NCBI RefSeq assembly: GCF_001898575.1
Contig: NZ_MKUD01000022.1
Location: 217,002 to 261,181 of the forward strand
Length of the DNA: 44,180 bases
Source of the DNA: Spirosoma sp. 48-14
GTDB taxonomy: Bacteria > Bacteroidota > Bacteroidia > Cytophagales > Spirosomataceae
Reading direction: 5' to 3'
Positions within the stretch are counted from its first letter, which is position 1; every line of letters begins with the position of its first letter. The translations under genes were made by a program, and so were the position numbers. The notes beneath the pieces are model-generated. The model worked only from the letters and a program-made list of their open reading frames with translations. It did not search any database and had not been told where the DNA came from. Shown piece by piece: positions 8,357 to 17,589 of this stretch.

Positions 8357-8818
8357 TTATTTGACTGCAATCTGGATCGACTTGCCGCCATCTCCAGCCG
8401 TAAACTGGCAATCGCTGAATTTAGGGGCCGACATTTTGGGTCGGAAATTGTTACTGAATCCGTACGGCTCTTTCGGAATCCCGAACATATTTTTATCCAG
8501 CTTCCCGTTATTATTTTCATCGTGAAAAACCGCAACAGCATAATCCCCTGGCTCAACACTGAGGGTTGCCTGAACACTGTTGCCTTGTATATCCAGTTTT
8601 TTTCCTTCTATGGGTTTCCCGCTCGGGAACGATTCTCCTGGCTTGAATAGCGCAATAAAAACGGCTCCTTTTTGCGACTTAAGGTTATGAACCTCAATAG
8701 TTAGGGTCGCCTTTTTAGGTGACGAAGGAGCGGTCTGGGGCGTCAGATAGAGGCCAAAAAGTGAAAACCAAAGGAACATACAGTACTGTGTTTTTATAAA
8801 AACGGATTTATTTTGCAT
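8357..8818 (-). CDS. DUF2141-family exported protein
   Basis: The ~153-residue product has an N-terminal hydrophobic export segment (CMFLWFSLFGLYL) after a polar start. A beta-sandwich domain typical of DUF2141 follows: LTIEVHNLKSQKGAVFIALF, then GDYAVAVFHDENNNGKLDKN and IPKEPYGFSNN. The DENNNGKLD segment is the family's hallmark and looks like a calcium-type loop. It ends with a FTAGDGGKSIQIAV strand. The start at 8818 (MQNKSVF) is chosen; an inner Met at 8779 is an alternative. Function is unknown, but members are periplasmic or outer-membrane associated. Its start codon lies only two bases from the divergent recJ start. Confidence 0.85.
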   Translation of the reverse strand: MQNKSVFIKTQYCMFLWFSLFGLYLTPQTAPSSPKKATLTIEVHNLKSQKGAVFIALFKPGESFPSGKPIEGKKLDIQGNSVQATLSVEPGDYAVAVFHDENNNGKLDKNMFGIPKEPYGFSNNFRPKMSAPKFSDCQFTAGDGGKSIQIAVK

Positions 8819-8820
8819 AT

Positions 8821-10563
8821 ATGATAGCCCAGCGCCCACTTCCGCCAAAACGATGGATCACCAAACCGTACCCTAACCAGGCGGAATACGGAGAGATAAT
8901 TGATGGATTAACGCAGTCTTTGGGAATTAGTCCAGCGTTGGCGGCCCTGCTGGTACAACGGGGGGTTACCACTTTTAATGAAGCCCGTTTGTATTTCCGT
9001 CCCGAACTTGGGCATCTGCACGATCCATTCCAGATGGCTGATATGGACCGGGCTATTGAGCGGCTTCAGGTAGCGCTAAGTCCCGAACGGAGCGAGAAAA
9101 TTCTAATCTATGGCGATTATGATGTGGATGGAACAACGTCGGTGGCACTGGTCTATGGGTTTCTGAAAAACTATCATGCAAAGATAGACTATTACATTCC
9201 CGATCGTTACAAAGAGGGCTATGGGATTTCGAAACAGGGTGTTGAGTGGGCTGCTGAAAACGGATTCTCGCTAATTATTGCGCTCGACTGTGGCGTTAAA
9301 TCTGTGGAGCGGGTGGCAGACGCCAAAGCACTTGGGGTTGACTTTATCATTTGTGATCACCACCGTCCCGGATCAGAATTGCCCAATGCTGTTGCTGTTC
9401 TGGACCCCAAGCGTGACGATTGTACATACCCTTATAAAGAGCTAAGTGGTTGTGGTATAGGGTTTAAGCTATTACAGGCTTACTGTCAGAAGGCTGGTAT
9501 CGAGCCGGATGTGCTTTACCCGTATCTGGATCTGGTGGCCGTCAGTATTGCTTCGGACATTGTGCCGCTGACGGGCGAAAACCGTGTGATGGCGTATTAT
9601 GGGCTAAAATACCTGAATGCCGCTCCTCGTACCGGATTGAAAGCGTTAATTAGTGTGGCAGGTTTCACAAAAGCGGAATTGGATATCACCAATCTGGTCT
9701 TTGGACTCGGGCCACGAATCAATGCGGCAGGGCGGATTCAGCATGCCAAAGCCGCTGTGCAGCTTTTACTGGCCGAGTCGAAAGACGAAGCTGATGAATT
9801 CGCGCTGGCTATCAATAAACACAACAATAGCCGCCGGGAGTTTGATAGCAGTATTACCGAACAGGCGCTATCGATGATTCGGCAGAGTGAAGCGCTGACC
9901 CGAGCCAAAAGTACCGTATTATACGATGCTACCTGGCACAAGGGTGTCATTGGCATTGTGGCATCGCGTTGTATCGAGCATTTTCATCGGCCTACCATCA
10001 TCCTGACGCAATCGAACGATAAAGCGGCTGGGTCGGCCCGGTCGGTGCCGGGGTTCGATGTGTACGAAGCCATTGAAGAGTGTGCCGATTTGCTGGAGCA
10101 GTTTGGTGGGCATACGTTTGCGGCCGGAATGACCATGCCCCTTGATAACATTGAGCCATTTCGGCGGAAGTTTGAAGAAGTCGTTTCGCGTACCATTAAG
10201 GAGGAGCACCTGACTCCGCTCATCGATATTGACCTACCGCTCGATTTTAGTGAGATTTCTGACAAACTGGTCCGAATAGTGAAGCAAATGGGCCCTTTCG
10301 GTCCCCACAACATGCACCCGATTTTCATGACGGATGATGTCTATTTAACAAGTGAGCCATTCATCATGAAAGACAAACATCTGAAAATAAATGTCCGTCA
10401 GGGGCGGTCGGGGCACACGTTAACCGCCGTTGGCTTCGGTCTGGCTCATGTAGCTGCCCATCTTCAGCCCGGAAAGCCTTTCTCCATCTGTTATCAGGTG
10501 GAGCACAACGTGTATAATGGCAATGTGTCTTTACAGTTGATGCTAAAAGATGTAAAAGTTTAG
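8821..10563 (+). CDS. recJ: Single-stranded-DNA-specific exonuclease RecJ
   Basis: A 5'-3' ssDNA exonuclease used in recombination and mismatch repair. The 580-residue product matches the family length. It has the DHH phosphoesterase core: motif I YGDYDVDGTTS (97-107), motif III DHH at 179-181 (FIICDHHRPG), and the FGLGPRINAAGRI segment near 289-301. DHHA1 follows with GHTFAAGM (about 436-443), and then the OB-like C-terminal domain. The start ATG at 8821 is the only candidate near the expected N-terminus (KRWITKPYP). The DUF2141 gene diverges two bases away. A near-consensus -7 box (TTATTTTG, 8808-8815) is so close that the mRNA could be leaderless or nearly so. Confidence 0.95.
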   Translation: MIAQRPLPPKRWITKPYPNQAEYGEIIDGLTQSLGISPALAALLVQRGVTTFNEARLYFRPELGHLHDPFQMADMDRAIERLQVALSPERSEKILIYGDYDVDGTTSVALVYGFLKNYHAKIDYYIPDRYKEGYGISKQGVEWAAENGFSLIIALDCGVKSVERVADAKALGVDFIICDHHRPGSELPNAVAVLDPKRDDCTYPYKELSGCGIGFKLLQAYCQKAGIEPDVLYPYLDLVAVSIASDIVPLTGENRVMAYYGLKYLNAAPRTGLKALISVAGFTKAELDITNLVFGLGPRINAAGRIQHAKAAVQLLLAESKDEADEFALAINKHNNSRREFDSSITEQALSMIRQSEALTRAKSTVLYDATWHKGVIGIVASRCIEHFHRPTIILTQSNDKAAGSARSVPGFDVYEAIEECADLLEQFGGHTFAAGMTMPLDNIEPFRRKFEEVVSRTIKEEHLTPLIDIDLPLDFSEISDKLVRIVKQMGPFGPHNMHPIFMTDDVYLTSEPFIMKDKHLKINVRQGRSGHTLTAVGFGLAHVAAHLQPGKPFSICYQVEHNVYNGNVSLQLMLKDVKV

Positions 10564-10881
10564 TCGGACACAAAAGCCAGGTATTCGCTTTACAGATTGA
10601 AAATCAGGGGTATCGATTTGGCGTTGATGGGCCAGACTCAGTCGGTAAAGGGCCAAGAAGGAATCCAGAGTTACTAAAATCCATAAGATTGCCAATTGCG
10701 TTCAGGGGAAAAATAGCCAAATGCAATCCGGGAATAATCGTCCTAATAATTGTTAATAATCAACGCTTGATAGGCATTGTAGCTAAAAACGCTTGCCAGT
10801 ACGTTGGAATAGCCCGACCTTTGTTGGTAAGACTGCGTTGAAATCGTAGTTCGGTTCAGGCCGTTTTGCTATTGTATTCGA
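10564..10881. other. 318-bp spacer between recJ and lptB
   Basis: No gene or RNA was recognised. The distal part carries a promoter-like pair (10793-10823) for lptB. No strong terminator follows recJ, so partial read-through is possible. Confidence 0.5.
10793..10823 (+). promoter_or_regulatory. Probable lptB promoter
   Basis: TTG at 10793-10795, a 20-nt spacer, and GACCTTTG at 10816-10823, one mismatch from TAnnTTTG. The expected leader is ~50 nt. Confidence 0.45.
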
Positions 10882-11613
10882 ATGATTCTCAGAACTGAAA
10901 ATTTAATAAAGAAATACGGGTCCCGGCTGGTCAATAATAACGTATCGTATCAGGTCGAAACGGGTGAGATTGTGGGGCTACTAGGGCCTAATGGGGCTGG
11001 TAAAACAACTTCCTTTTACATGGCGGTAGGGCTGATCAAACCGAATAGTGGTAAAGTCTTTATTGATGATACGGATGTGACCGACCTGCCCATGTATAAG
11101 CGGGCCCGACTGGGGCTTGGGTATCTGGCACAGGAAGCGTCCGTTTTCCGTGATTTATCAGTTGAGGAAAACATTCTGGCCGTACTTGAAATGACTGATC
11201 TGCCCAAGCAGCGCCAGAAAGAGAAGATGGAAGAGTTGCTGGAGGAATTTAGTCTCGCCCACGTACGCAAAAATAAAGGCAAGGTGTTGTCGGGAGGAGA
11301 ACGTCGCCGTACAGAGATTGCGCGTGCATTGGCTGTCGATCCCAAATTTATTTTGCTCGATGAACCCTTTGCTGGGGTCGACCCTATTGCCGTGGAAGAT
11401 ATTCAGAGCATTGTGGCAAAGCTCAAACACCGAAACATTGGTATCCTGATCACCGACCACAACGTAAACGAAACGTTGTCGATCACCGACCGGGCTTATC
11501 TGCTCTTCGAAGGGAAAATTCTGAAACAGGGTTCGGCGGAAGATCTGGCAAACGATGAGCAGGTCCGGCGCTTGTATCTCGGGCAGCACTTTGAGCTGAA
11601 ACGGAAAATCTAA
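10882..11613 (+). CDS. lptB: LPS export ABC transporter ATPase LptB
   Basis: The ATPase of the LptBFG complex that drives lipopolysaccharide from the inner membrane to the cell surface. The 243 residues show Walker A GPNGAGKT (35-42), the Q-loop in [20 protein letters not shown] (family-specific), the signature LSGGE (136-140), Walker B FILLDEP (156-162) and the switch His in TDHN. Length and the [12 protein letters not shown] segment favour LptB over other ABC ATPases. As usual in Bacteroidota, lptF/lptG are not adjacent. It faces recO, with a shared hairpin between them. Confidence 0.95.
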   Translation: MILRTENLIKKYGSRLVNNNVSYQVETGEIVGLLGPNGAGKTTSFYMAVGLIKPNSGKVFIDDTDVTDLPMYKRARLGLGYLAQEASVFRDLSVEENILAVLEMTDLPKQRQKEKMEELLEEFSLAHVRKNKGKVLSGGERRRTEIARALAVDPKFILLDEPFAGVDPIAVEDIQSIVAKLKHRNIGILITDHNVNETLSITDRAYLLFEGKILKQGSAEDLANDEQVRRLYLGQHFELKRKI

Positions 11614-11614
11614 A

Positions 11615-11675
11615 GTAATGCGGGTGGGAACCCGCTTTTGATGTTAATAAACATGCGGGTTCCCACCCGTATTAC
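11615..11675. terminator. Hairpin between convergent lptB and recO
   Basis: Arms 11615-11635 and 11655-11675 pair at 20 of 21 positions (GC-rich GGGTGGGAACCCGC core). The right arm contains the recO stop codon. A likely bidirectional terminator. Confidence 0.7.
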
Positions 11676-12364
11676 CCAAGTACTTCCCGCAGAACGGGCA
11701 GCGATTTGACTTCGCCGATTGAATCGATATGAATTTGATAATAGCCAACCAGAGCGTCCAGCAATTCATTTCGGGCAGATCGGGAGAGTTTTATGGGTGT
11801 GCCGAGCGGCTGGCGAAGCATGATATTAAGGGCTGTTTCCATCTCCGTATCGGGTAGAAATGGGTAAGAGTTTTCACGAAGCTGACTTTCAAACTCGCGG
11901 GCCGATTCGGGACCGAAGCCTAAAAAGAACGAGAGTTTGAGTAAAAAGGCAAGGTGAAAATTCTCAAAGTTGGTGTGGGCAGTTTCCAGAAACACGATCG
12001 AATCGACCAGAAATCGGAATAAAGCCGGGTTAGGTGCTTCTTCTTTCAGTACTTTGTTTAATAGCTCGGTTACAAACAGCGCGATCGTTGATTTGCTGAC
12101 GTCGAAAGGAATACTCTGGAATGGATAGCTCGTTTTAAGCTCCGACAGTCGGTGTAAATCGCGATCAGGCTTGTTATAAACGACCATGTCCAACAGGGTC
12201 AACGGCTGGAACAGCGCAATTTTGTTGTTCTTGCTGCGAGCCGTTCGTACGCTATTGACCAGATAGCCCTGGAGACCAAATTCTTCGGTGTAGATACGGG
12301 CAATAATGGAGGTTTCGCGGTAACGAATGTAGCTGAGGGCAATTCCCTGCGTTTTTTGCAGCAT
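11672..12364 (-). CDS. recO: DNA repair protein RecO
   Basis: Acts with RecR and RecF to load RecA on SSB-coated DNA. The product from ATG 12364 is 230 residues. It has the RecO N-terminal OB fold (MLQKTQGIALSYIRYRETS, then IARIYTEEFGLQGYLVNSVR) and the helical C-terminal domain (LLKLSFFLGFGP, 'LRENSYPFLPD'). The zinc-finger cysteines of some RecO proteins are absent here, as in other Bacteroidota to my knowledge. The frame is open 62 codons further upstream, but that part has no RecO likeness, so 12364 is chosen. An inner alternative is MFYRFGGQLT at 12394. Confidence 0.93.
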   Translation of the reverse strand: MLQKTQGIALSYIRYRETSIIARIYTEEFGLQGYLVNSVRTARSKNNKIALFQPLTLLDMVVYNKPDRDLHRLSELKTSYPFQSIPFDVSKSTIALFVTELLNKVLKEEAPNPALFRFLVDSIVFLETAHTNFENFHLAFLLKLSFFLGFGPESAREFESQLRENSYPFLPDTEMETALNIMLRQPLGTPIKLSRSARNELLDALVGYYQIHIDSIGEVKSLPVLREVLG

Positions 12365-12706
12365 TGTGAGTTGACCGCCGAAGCGGTAGAACATGAGTCT
12401 ACTAAGATAACTCTTTTTCAGCGAAATTCCGGTCAAATGCCCGAATTTCGTTACCCTGAACCATAGCTGCCAACTCGCCTGAACTGGTTCGTATAGGCAT
12501 ACACGTGGCGATTGACAGTCTATAGGCCGGGGTAAATTTTGTACATGCACATAGTCGCTTACTCAGCGATTACCGTATTGACTAATAGACCGTTCTGGCC
12601 AGCTCAAAATCGGATGAGTCATAACCTCAGCTACCTGGTGCGCTGAGCCCGATGAAGTAAAAGTAAAAACAAGCTTACTTTGTAAACATGAATTCACCTT
12701 TATTCT
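12365..12706. other. 342-bp divergent spacer between recO and the FAH gene
   Basis: Holds the upstream regions of two divergent genes. A near-consensus -7 box for the plus-strand gene is at 12675-12682 (TTACTTTG). No RNA gene or repeat was recognised. The open frame continuing upstream of recO is not supported as coding. Confidence 0.45.
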
Positions 12707-13543
12707 ATGAAACTGTATAAAACCCGTTCCGGTATCGTTGTCGAGAATGAAAATACGTTTTACACCATGCCCGATGCTGATTGGGATGAACTGGTAAACC
12801 GGGATGATCTGCATGAATTTTTGAATACGTTTACGGCCCTTCCCGCTATATCCGACGAAGGCCAGGCCTGGATACAGGCTGGATTACTGGCTCCCATTGG
12901 CCGACAGGAAGTATGGGCGTCGGGGGTAACTTACCTGCGTAGCCGTAATGCGCGTATGGAAGAATCCAAAAAATCAGGGGGGGATAACTTCTATGATCGT
13001 GTGTATGATGCCGAACGGCCGGAATTATTCTTCAAAGCCACGCCCGAACGAGTGGTAGGGCCGGGCGCGAATGTCCGCATCCGTGCCGACTCGACCTGGA
13101 ATGTTCCTGAACCCGAATTGACCTTGTTTATCACCTCGACCGGGAAAATAGTCGGATACACCTGTGGTAATGATATGAGTTCGCGGAGTATTGAAGGTGA
13201 AAACCCACTGTATCTGCCTCAGGCTAAATCGTACGATGGTAGTGCTGCACTGGGTCCCTGTTTGTATGTACCCGAATCACCTATCTCGCCCGATGCAACT
13301 ATACGCCTGGAAATTATTCGTAATGAGCAGGCAGTTTTTACCAATAGCATTGCCATTAGCCAGATGAAACGGCAGCATACCGAACTGGTTTCGTTCCTTT
13401 TCCGCGAATGTTCGTTCAAAAACGGCTGTTACCTGATGACCGGAACCGGTATCGTGCCTTCCGATGACTTTACCCTCAATTCGGGCGATGAAATCAGCAT
13501 TACCATTGATGGTATTGGTACGCTGACCAACACAGTCGAATAG
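12707..13543 (+). CDS. Fumarylacetoacetate hydrolase-family protein
   Basis: The 278-residue protein has the FAH fold seen in acylpyruvate hydrolases, 2-keto-3-deoxy-sugar-acid dehydratases and related enzymes. Metal-binding acids are visible as E135 and E137 ([11 protein letters not shown]) and D156 ([11 protein letters not shown]). The family motif [20 protein letters not shown] follows, then [10 protein letters not shown]. The N-terminal region [15 protein letters not shown] is typical of the keto-acid branch rather than true fumarylacetoacetase. The substrate cannot be told from sequence. It stands alone with its own terminator, so no pathway partner helps. Confidence 0.88.
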   Translation: MKLYKTRSGIVVENENTFYTMPDADWDELVNRDDLHEFLNTFTALPAISDEGQAWIQAGLLAPIGRQEVWASGVTYLRSRNARMEESKKSGGDNFYDRVYDAERPELFFKATPERVVGPGANVRIRADSTWNVPEPELTLFITSTGKIVGYTCGNDMSSRSIEGENPLYLPQAKSYDGSAALGPCLYVPESPISPDATIRLEIIRNEQAVFTNSIAISQMKRQHTELVSFLFRECSFKNGCYLMTGTGIVPSDDFTLNSGDEISITIDGIGTLTNTVE

Positions 13544-13627
13544 GCGAGGGGTTTCGGTGATATTGGCCATGATTACCAACCCTTGGAAACTCGCCCAAAC
13601 GGTGTAAATACCTACGCGGGTTATCTG

Positions 13628-13694
13628 AAAAGCGTTTTGAAGAGAGTGTAATGCTTCCATTTGATAAGCACTATACTCTCTTCAAAACGCTTTT
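13628..13694. terminator. Long hairpin between convergent FAH gene and purK
   Basis: Arms 13628-13656 and 13666-13694 pair over ~29 bp with three or four mismatches near the loop. The outer end is A-rich on the left and T-rich on the right, fitting termination in both directions. Confidence 0.7.
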
Positions 13695-13794
13695 TCATGC
13701 TGTTAAATCGGAATGGGAATAATAAACATTAGGTTCCTACGGTACCTAATTGCCTAATAATCAATAGTTAAATCGCAAAGTTTGCGTTAAACTA

Positions 13795-14937
13795 CTATTC
13801 GGAGGCAATTACTTTAATGCTCTTCCTGACGTCAGTAACTTTTTCACGCAAAGCTTCCAGCGAATCGTCCATTACCGTGACATGGCCCATTTTTCGAAAG
13901 GGTTTGGTAATGGCTTTTCCATAAAAGAATGGAAATACACCGGGCATAGCCAGCAGCGTTTCCAGCCCTTCGTATTGGGCGGGGCCGGTATGACCATCTT
14001 CGCCCAATAGATTGATCATAGCGGCAGGCTGATAGGCTGAGGTGTCACCTAACGGATAATTCAAGATAGCCCGCCAGTGTTGTTCAAACTGCGAGGTGAC
14101 ATTAGCCCGGATCGTGTGGTGCCCACTGTTGTGCGGACGTGGAGCCACTTCGTTGATCAATACATTCCCCGCTTTATCGAGAAATAATTCGACGGCCAGC
14201 AATCCGACAATCCCAAATGCTTCCGCTGTTTTCCGGGCAATTCGTTGCGCTTGCTGATCAATCGCTTCGGAGATTTCGGCAGGGGCAAACAGGTACTCGA
14301 CCAGGTTAAGTTCAGGATGAAAGACCATTTCCACCGTCGGGAAGGTAGTGACGTCTCCCTGTTCATTTCGGGCTACCAGTACAGCCAGTTCTTTTTCAAA
14401 ATCGACCGCTTTTTCTAAAACCCCCGGTGCATCGAACGCTTTACCAACATCGGAGACAGTGGCAATACGCTGAACCCCCCGACCATCGTACCCGTCGCGG
14501 CCGAGTTTATGAAAGGCTGGTAAAAAATCAGGCTGCTGGATCTCAATCATCGCCACATCAACCCGGTTGTCTGTCAGTATAAAATCGGCGGTTGGGAGGT
14601 TATGATCCCGGTAAAATTGTTTCTGCAACCGTTTGTCCTGAATCGTTCGGATTACTGAAGGTTGCGGGAATACGCGCTTCCCTTCACGCTCGAGGGCTTC
14701 CAGCGCTTCAACGTTGACGCGTTCAATTTCGATGGTTAGCACATCAACCGACTGCCCGAACTGATACACGGTGTCGTAATCAGTTAGCGAGCCCTGCACA
14801 AACTGGCTGCAAAGATGCCGACAGGGCGCTTCGGCATCTGGATCGAGAATATGAACACGAAGGTTCCAGTCAATAGCGGCTTGCAGGAGCATCAGGCCGA
14901 GCTGGCCACCGCCTAGAATACCAATGGTAGGTGTCAC
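13795..14937 (-). CDS. purK: N5-carboxyaminoimidazole ribonucleotide synthase
   Basis: ATP-dependent carboxylation of AIR to N5-CAIR in purine synthesis. The 380-residue ATP-grasp protein starts with GILGGGQLGLMLLQAA. The central ATP-grasp domain includes DKRLQKQFYRDHNLPTADF, GRDGYDGRGVQ and FEKELAVLVARN. The active-site segment LLAVELFLDKAGNVLINEVAPRPHNSGH follows, with the Glu and Asn that bind Mg-ATP. The first codon of this start is GTG (14935-14937), supported by MTPTIGILGGGQ, the usual PurK start. purE is not adjacent in this window. An octamer-built quasi-palindrome lies between purK and the DUF2807 gene. Confidence 0.96.
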   Translation of the reverse strand: MTPTIGILGGGQLGLMLLQAAIDWNLRVHILDPDAEAPCRHLCSQFVQGSLTDYDTVYQFGQSVDVLTIEIERVNVEALEALEREGKRVFPQPSVIRTIQDKRLQKQFYRDHNLPTADFILTDNRVDVAMIEIQQPDFLPAFHKLGRDGYDGRGVQRIATVSDVGKAFDAPGVLEKAVDFEKELAVLVARNEQGDVTTFPTVEMVFHPELNLVEYLFAPAEISEAIDQQAQRIARKTAEAFGIVGLLAVELFLDKAGNVLINEVAPRPHNSGHHTIRANVTSQFEQHWRAILNYPLGDTSAYQPAAMINLLGEDGHTGPAQYEGLETLLAMPGVFPFFYGKAITKPFRKMGHVTVMDDSLEALREKVTDVRKSIKVIASE

Positions 14938-14943
14938 TTTTGT

Positions 14944-15058
14944 GAACGAGCGAAAGAGTGAAATCGGACGGCTCAGGCCGCCCTGCGCCGAAGCGGAGCG
15001 AATAATAGGGCAAAGTTACCGCTTCGCTCGTTCACTCGTTCGCTCGTTCGCTCTTTTT
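14944..15058. repeat. Quasi-palindrome with tandem octamers
   Basis: The right arm holds four tandem octamers of TTCRCTCK type (15023-15054). The left arm (14944-14958, GAACGAGCGAAAGAG) is the reverse complement of the same units. A GC-rich inner part lies between. A closely related element occurs at 19106-19190. Confidence 0.6.
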
Positions 15059-15763
15059 CTAGTCTCTACGCTTAATATCGCCACCACCCGACTCACTTTT
15101 CGAGAGTACTTTGGCAGAACCAGAGTAATAGATATCGGCTCCACCGGAGGCTTTCATGGTCAATTCCTGGTTTGCATGAACGTATACATCCGAACCCCCG
15201 GATGAACTGGCGTTGCAAACATCGACAGTCAGTTTTCGGGCATCCAGATCCGCTCCTCCCGATCCGTGGGCATTGAGTGTACGGGCCGAACCTTGTAAAA
15301 TGGCATCGGCTCCACCCGATGCGGATACGTTCAGTTCATCGGCTTTGAGATCGAGCTTAACATCCGAGCCTCCTGATGCTTCCAGGTTTAAGTCGTTGAA
15401 TGTCAAACGGCCTTGCCCAAATACATCGGCTCCACCCGATGCCTGTAAATTGCTTAACTGTTTGAAGGTGACGTACGCTTTCACATAGTTATTTCGGCCA
15501 AAATTCCAGCCACCGAACCCTTTCCGTTCAATGTATAGTTTTAGGGTGCCATTTTTGACTTCGGTAATGACCCGATCTTCATCAACTCCTTTTCCTTCGA
15601 GGGTTATTTTCTCCGAATTCCCCTGCGTTAGGTAGAGGTCAATGCCACTGCTGACACTGAGGCCGGTAAATCCTGAAACGGATCGGTCTTTTTTCCAGTC
15701 CTGCGCATGCAGGGTATACGTAGTGGTAGCGAGAAGAATCGTAGCGAAGAAGATGGTTTTCAT
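15059..15763 (-). CDS. Secreted DUF2807 (head GIN domain) protein
   Basis: The 234-residue product has a signal peptide (MKTIFFATILLATTTYTLHAQ). A beta-helix of DUF2807 type follows, with a regular ladder of ASGGADV-like turns (about residues 108-205: ASGGADVFG, ASGGSDVKL, ASGGADAIL, GSGGADLDA, SSGGSDVYV, ASGGADIYY). The N-terminal strand pattern FTGLSVSSGIDLYLTQG is diagnostic. These proteins are thought to be periplasmic or outer-surface in Bacteroidota; the molecular role is unknown. It is transcribed toward purK, 121 bp away. Confidence 0.9.
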   Translation of the reverse strand: MKTIFFATILLATTTYTLHAQDWKKDRSVSGFTGLSVSSGIDLYLTQGNSEKITLEGKGVDEDRVITEVKNGTLKLYIERKGFGGWNFGRNNYVKAYVTFKQLSNLQASGGADVFGQGRLTFNDLNLEASGGSDVKLDLKADELNVSASGGADAILQGSARTLNAHGSGGADLDARKLTVDVCNASSSGGSDVYVHANQELTMKASGGADIYYSGSAKVLSKSESGGGDIKRRD

Positions 15764-16012
15764 TGGCAGGTTTGTTTTTGGATTTTTGAAGAAGATGACA
15801 AAACTTTCGGCTGCGTTGCATGCAACTAAAAAAAGATGTCCGATTTCAATGGTAGCTTTGTCCGTTACCGGACGGTGTTTAGTTAGCAGCTATGCCTAAA
15901 GGCTTATTAGTCAGATAGCTATGACTTTGGCACGACGGTTGAGTAACGTAGGCAAAAGGCCAGCAGGGCAATCTCTTAACTGAACGAACATAATTTCAAA
16001 AGTAAACTAAAT

Positions 16013-16711
16013 ATGATTCAACTACGCAACGTCTCTAAGTTCTACCCAGCGGGTTTTGGCCGGGTGTATGTGTTGCGCAATATCAATCTCGACATTGCTC
16101 AGGGTGAATTTGTTTCCATTATGGGGCCATCGGGTTCGGGCAAATCGACTCTATTGCATATTCTGGGATTATTGGAAGAGCCTTCCGAAGGAGAATATTT
16201 CTTTGATGATCAACCCGTACAGAAATTGTCGGAGAAACGCCGGACTGAACTGCACCGTACGCGAATCGGCTTTGTGTTTCAGGCGTATCATCTGATTGAT
16301 GAACTGACGGTTTATGAGAACATCGAAACACCGTTACTCTATAAAGGATTGAGTGGTTCGGAGCGGAAAAGCCGTGTTGCTGAATTGCTTGACCGATTCA
16401 ACATGGTGGCCAAAAAAGATTTGTTTCCATCGCAGTTATCGGGGGGGCAGCAGCAATTGGTAGGTATTGCACGGGCCTTGGCCGCTGAGCCTTCCGTCAT
16501 TTTTGCCGATGAGCCAACAGGTAATCTTCATTCCGATCAGGCCCGTGATATTATGGAGCTGTTTCGCGAACTGAATAAGAAAGATGGTGTAACCATTGTA
16601 CAGGTCACACACTCCGAAATCAATGCCGAATATGGTACACGTATCCTTCGACTAAAAGATGGCTGGTTGGACGATTCAGCTGTGAAGTTGAGCGAACAGG
16701 AGGCTAAGTAA
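16013..16711 (+). CDS. ABC transporter ATPase, MacB/LolD type
   Basis: The 232-residue ATPase shows Walker [10 protein letters not shown] (about 39-47), Q-loop [20 protein letters not shown], signature LSGGQQQ (143-149), Walker [14 protein letters not shown] and the switch THSE. The Q-loop and DEPTGNLHS segments are those of the MacB/LolD/FtsE group, which act in mechanotransmission rather than bulk import. No permease gene is adjacent. The next plus-strand genes after a minus-strand gene are a TolC and a MacA-like adaptor, so a MacAB-TolC-type pump is one possible setting. The 3' end overlaps the convergent aminotransferase gene by 36 bp. Confidence 0.92.
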   Translation: MIQLRNVSKFYPAGFGRVYVLRNINLDIAQGEFVSIMGPSGSGKSTLLHILGLLEEPSEGEYFFDDQPVQKLSEKRRTELHRTRIGFVFQAYHLIDELTVYENIETPLLYKGLSGSERKSRVAELLDRFNMVAKKDLFPSQLSGGQQQLVGIARALAAEPSVIFADEPTGNLHSDQARDIMELFRELNKKDGVTIVQVTHSEINAEYGTRILRLKDGWLDDSAVKLSEQEAK

Positions 16712-17515
16712 TGCGAACGCATCAACAGACGGTGCCCGTGTAATGCTAATGCCGTTTACCTGTTGTAGCCACTGAATGCCCATAACGTTCGTACAGAATA
16801 CGGCTTCGGCTTCGATAAGCGATGTTGGTTGAAAGGTGCCTTCCTGAACGTTGAGGCTGTTTTCAGCTGCCAATCTGATAAGTTGCCGACGCAGAATACC
16901 GTTAATGCATCCTGTTTCGAGCGAAGGGGTAAAAAGGGTTTCTTTGCTAAGCCAGAACAGGTTGGACGCTAAACATTCGGATAGGTACCCATGCGTATTG
17001 AGGAGAACCACCTCGTCGAAGCCATGCTGTTGTTTATAGAGTCCAGCCAGTACATAAGGGAGGCTATTGATCGTCTTGAAGGATGAAACAGGCGATTTTG
17101 ATACCCGAAAGTCTTCATAGATGCCTGTCGTTGTTTTTTCACTGATCGAAAACGGACTGCCTGGTTTGGTGGTAATGAGCAGATTGAAGCTATTCTGAGC
17201 AGGCGTATATAAACCGCCCGACTGACGCCAAACCTGAACCTTAATCCGTGCCGATTGATCGATTAGTTTATTCGCTATCAGGAGCGCCTGAATGTGCTGA
17301 AAAATGGTTTCAGCGAATTGCGCGTCGGGTGGGTTGAATTGGAGGGCAGCCATTCCAGCGGTGAGCCGATCTATATGGTCGGACCAGAACCAAATCTGGT
17401 GATTCTCGTAGCGAATTGTTTCAAATAAACCGTCGCCATACTGAAAAGCACGGTCATTTGCCGACAGGCAAAAGTCATTCTCAGAAAGTACATCCGAATT
17501 ATAAACCAGAAACAT
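16676..17515 (-). CDS. Class IV aminotransferase / aminodeoxychorismate lyase-like
   Basis: A PLP enzyme of fold type IV (279 residues). The N-terminus NDRAFQYGDGLFETIRYENH is diagnostic; the PLP lysine is K147 in SFKTINSLPYVLAG. The PLP-phosphate loop region is TGCINGILRRQLIRLA. This family holds branched-chain and D-amino-acid aminotransferases and aminodeoxychorismate lyase (PabC). The short length and 'GDGLFETIR' favour PabC-like, but no pab gene is near. The start at 17515 (MFLVYNSDV) is chosen because the extra upstream codons lack family likeness. It diverges from tolC (74 bp between the starts), and its 3' end overlaps the ABC gene by 36 bp. Confidence 0.88.
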   Translation of the reverse strand: MFLVYNSDVLSENDFCLSANDRAFQYGDGLFETIRYENHQIWFWSDHIDRLTAGMAALQFNPPDAQFAETIFQHIQALLIANKLIDQSARIKVQVWRQSGGLYTPAQNSFNLLITTKPGSPFSISEKTTTGIYEDFRVSKSPVSSFKTINSLPYVLAGLYKQQHGFDEVVLLNTHGYLSECLASNLFWLSKETLFTPSLETGCINGILRRQLIRLAAENSLNVQEGTFQPTSLIEAEAVFCTNVMGIQWLQQVNGISITRAPSVDAFALLSLLFAQLHS

Positions 17516-17560
17516 ACTTAGTTTGCGCCGTTTATCCCAAAATGATAGTGGCACCGAAGG

Positions 17561-17568
17561 TAAGTTTG
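17561..17568 (+). promoter_or_regulatory. -7 promoter box of the TolC gene
   Basis: TAAGTTTG exactly fits TAnnTTTG and lies 22 nt before the tolC start. No TTG box is seen at the right distance. Confidence 0.4.
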
Positions 17569-17589
17569 TAACATTGAACCATCAAAATT

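Noticed and set aside
12365..12550. N-terminal extension of RecO
   Set aside because: The frame is open upstream, but its sequence has no RecO likeness and the standard start MLQKTQG is at 12364.
13795..14937. Purine operon around purK and guaB
   Set aside because: guaB and purK are 12 kb apart, and no purE or other pur gene lies between; shared location is not evidence of joint control.
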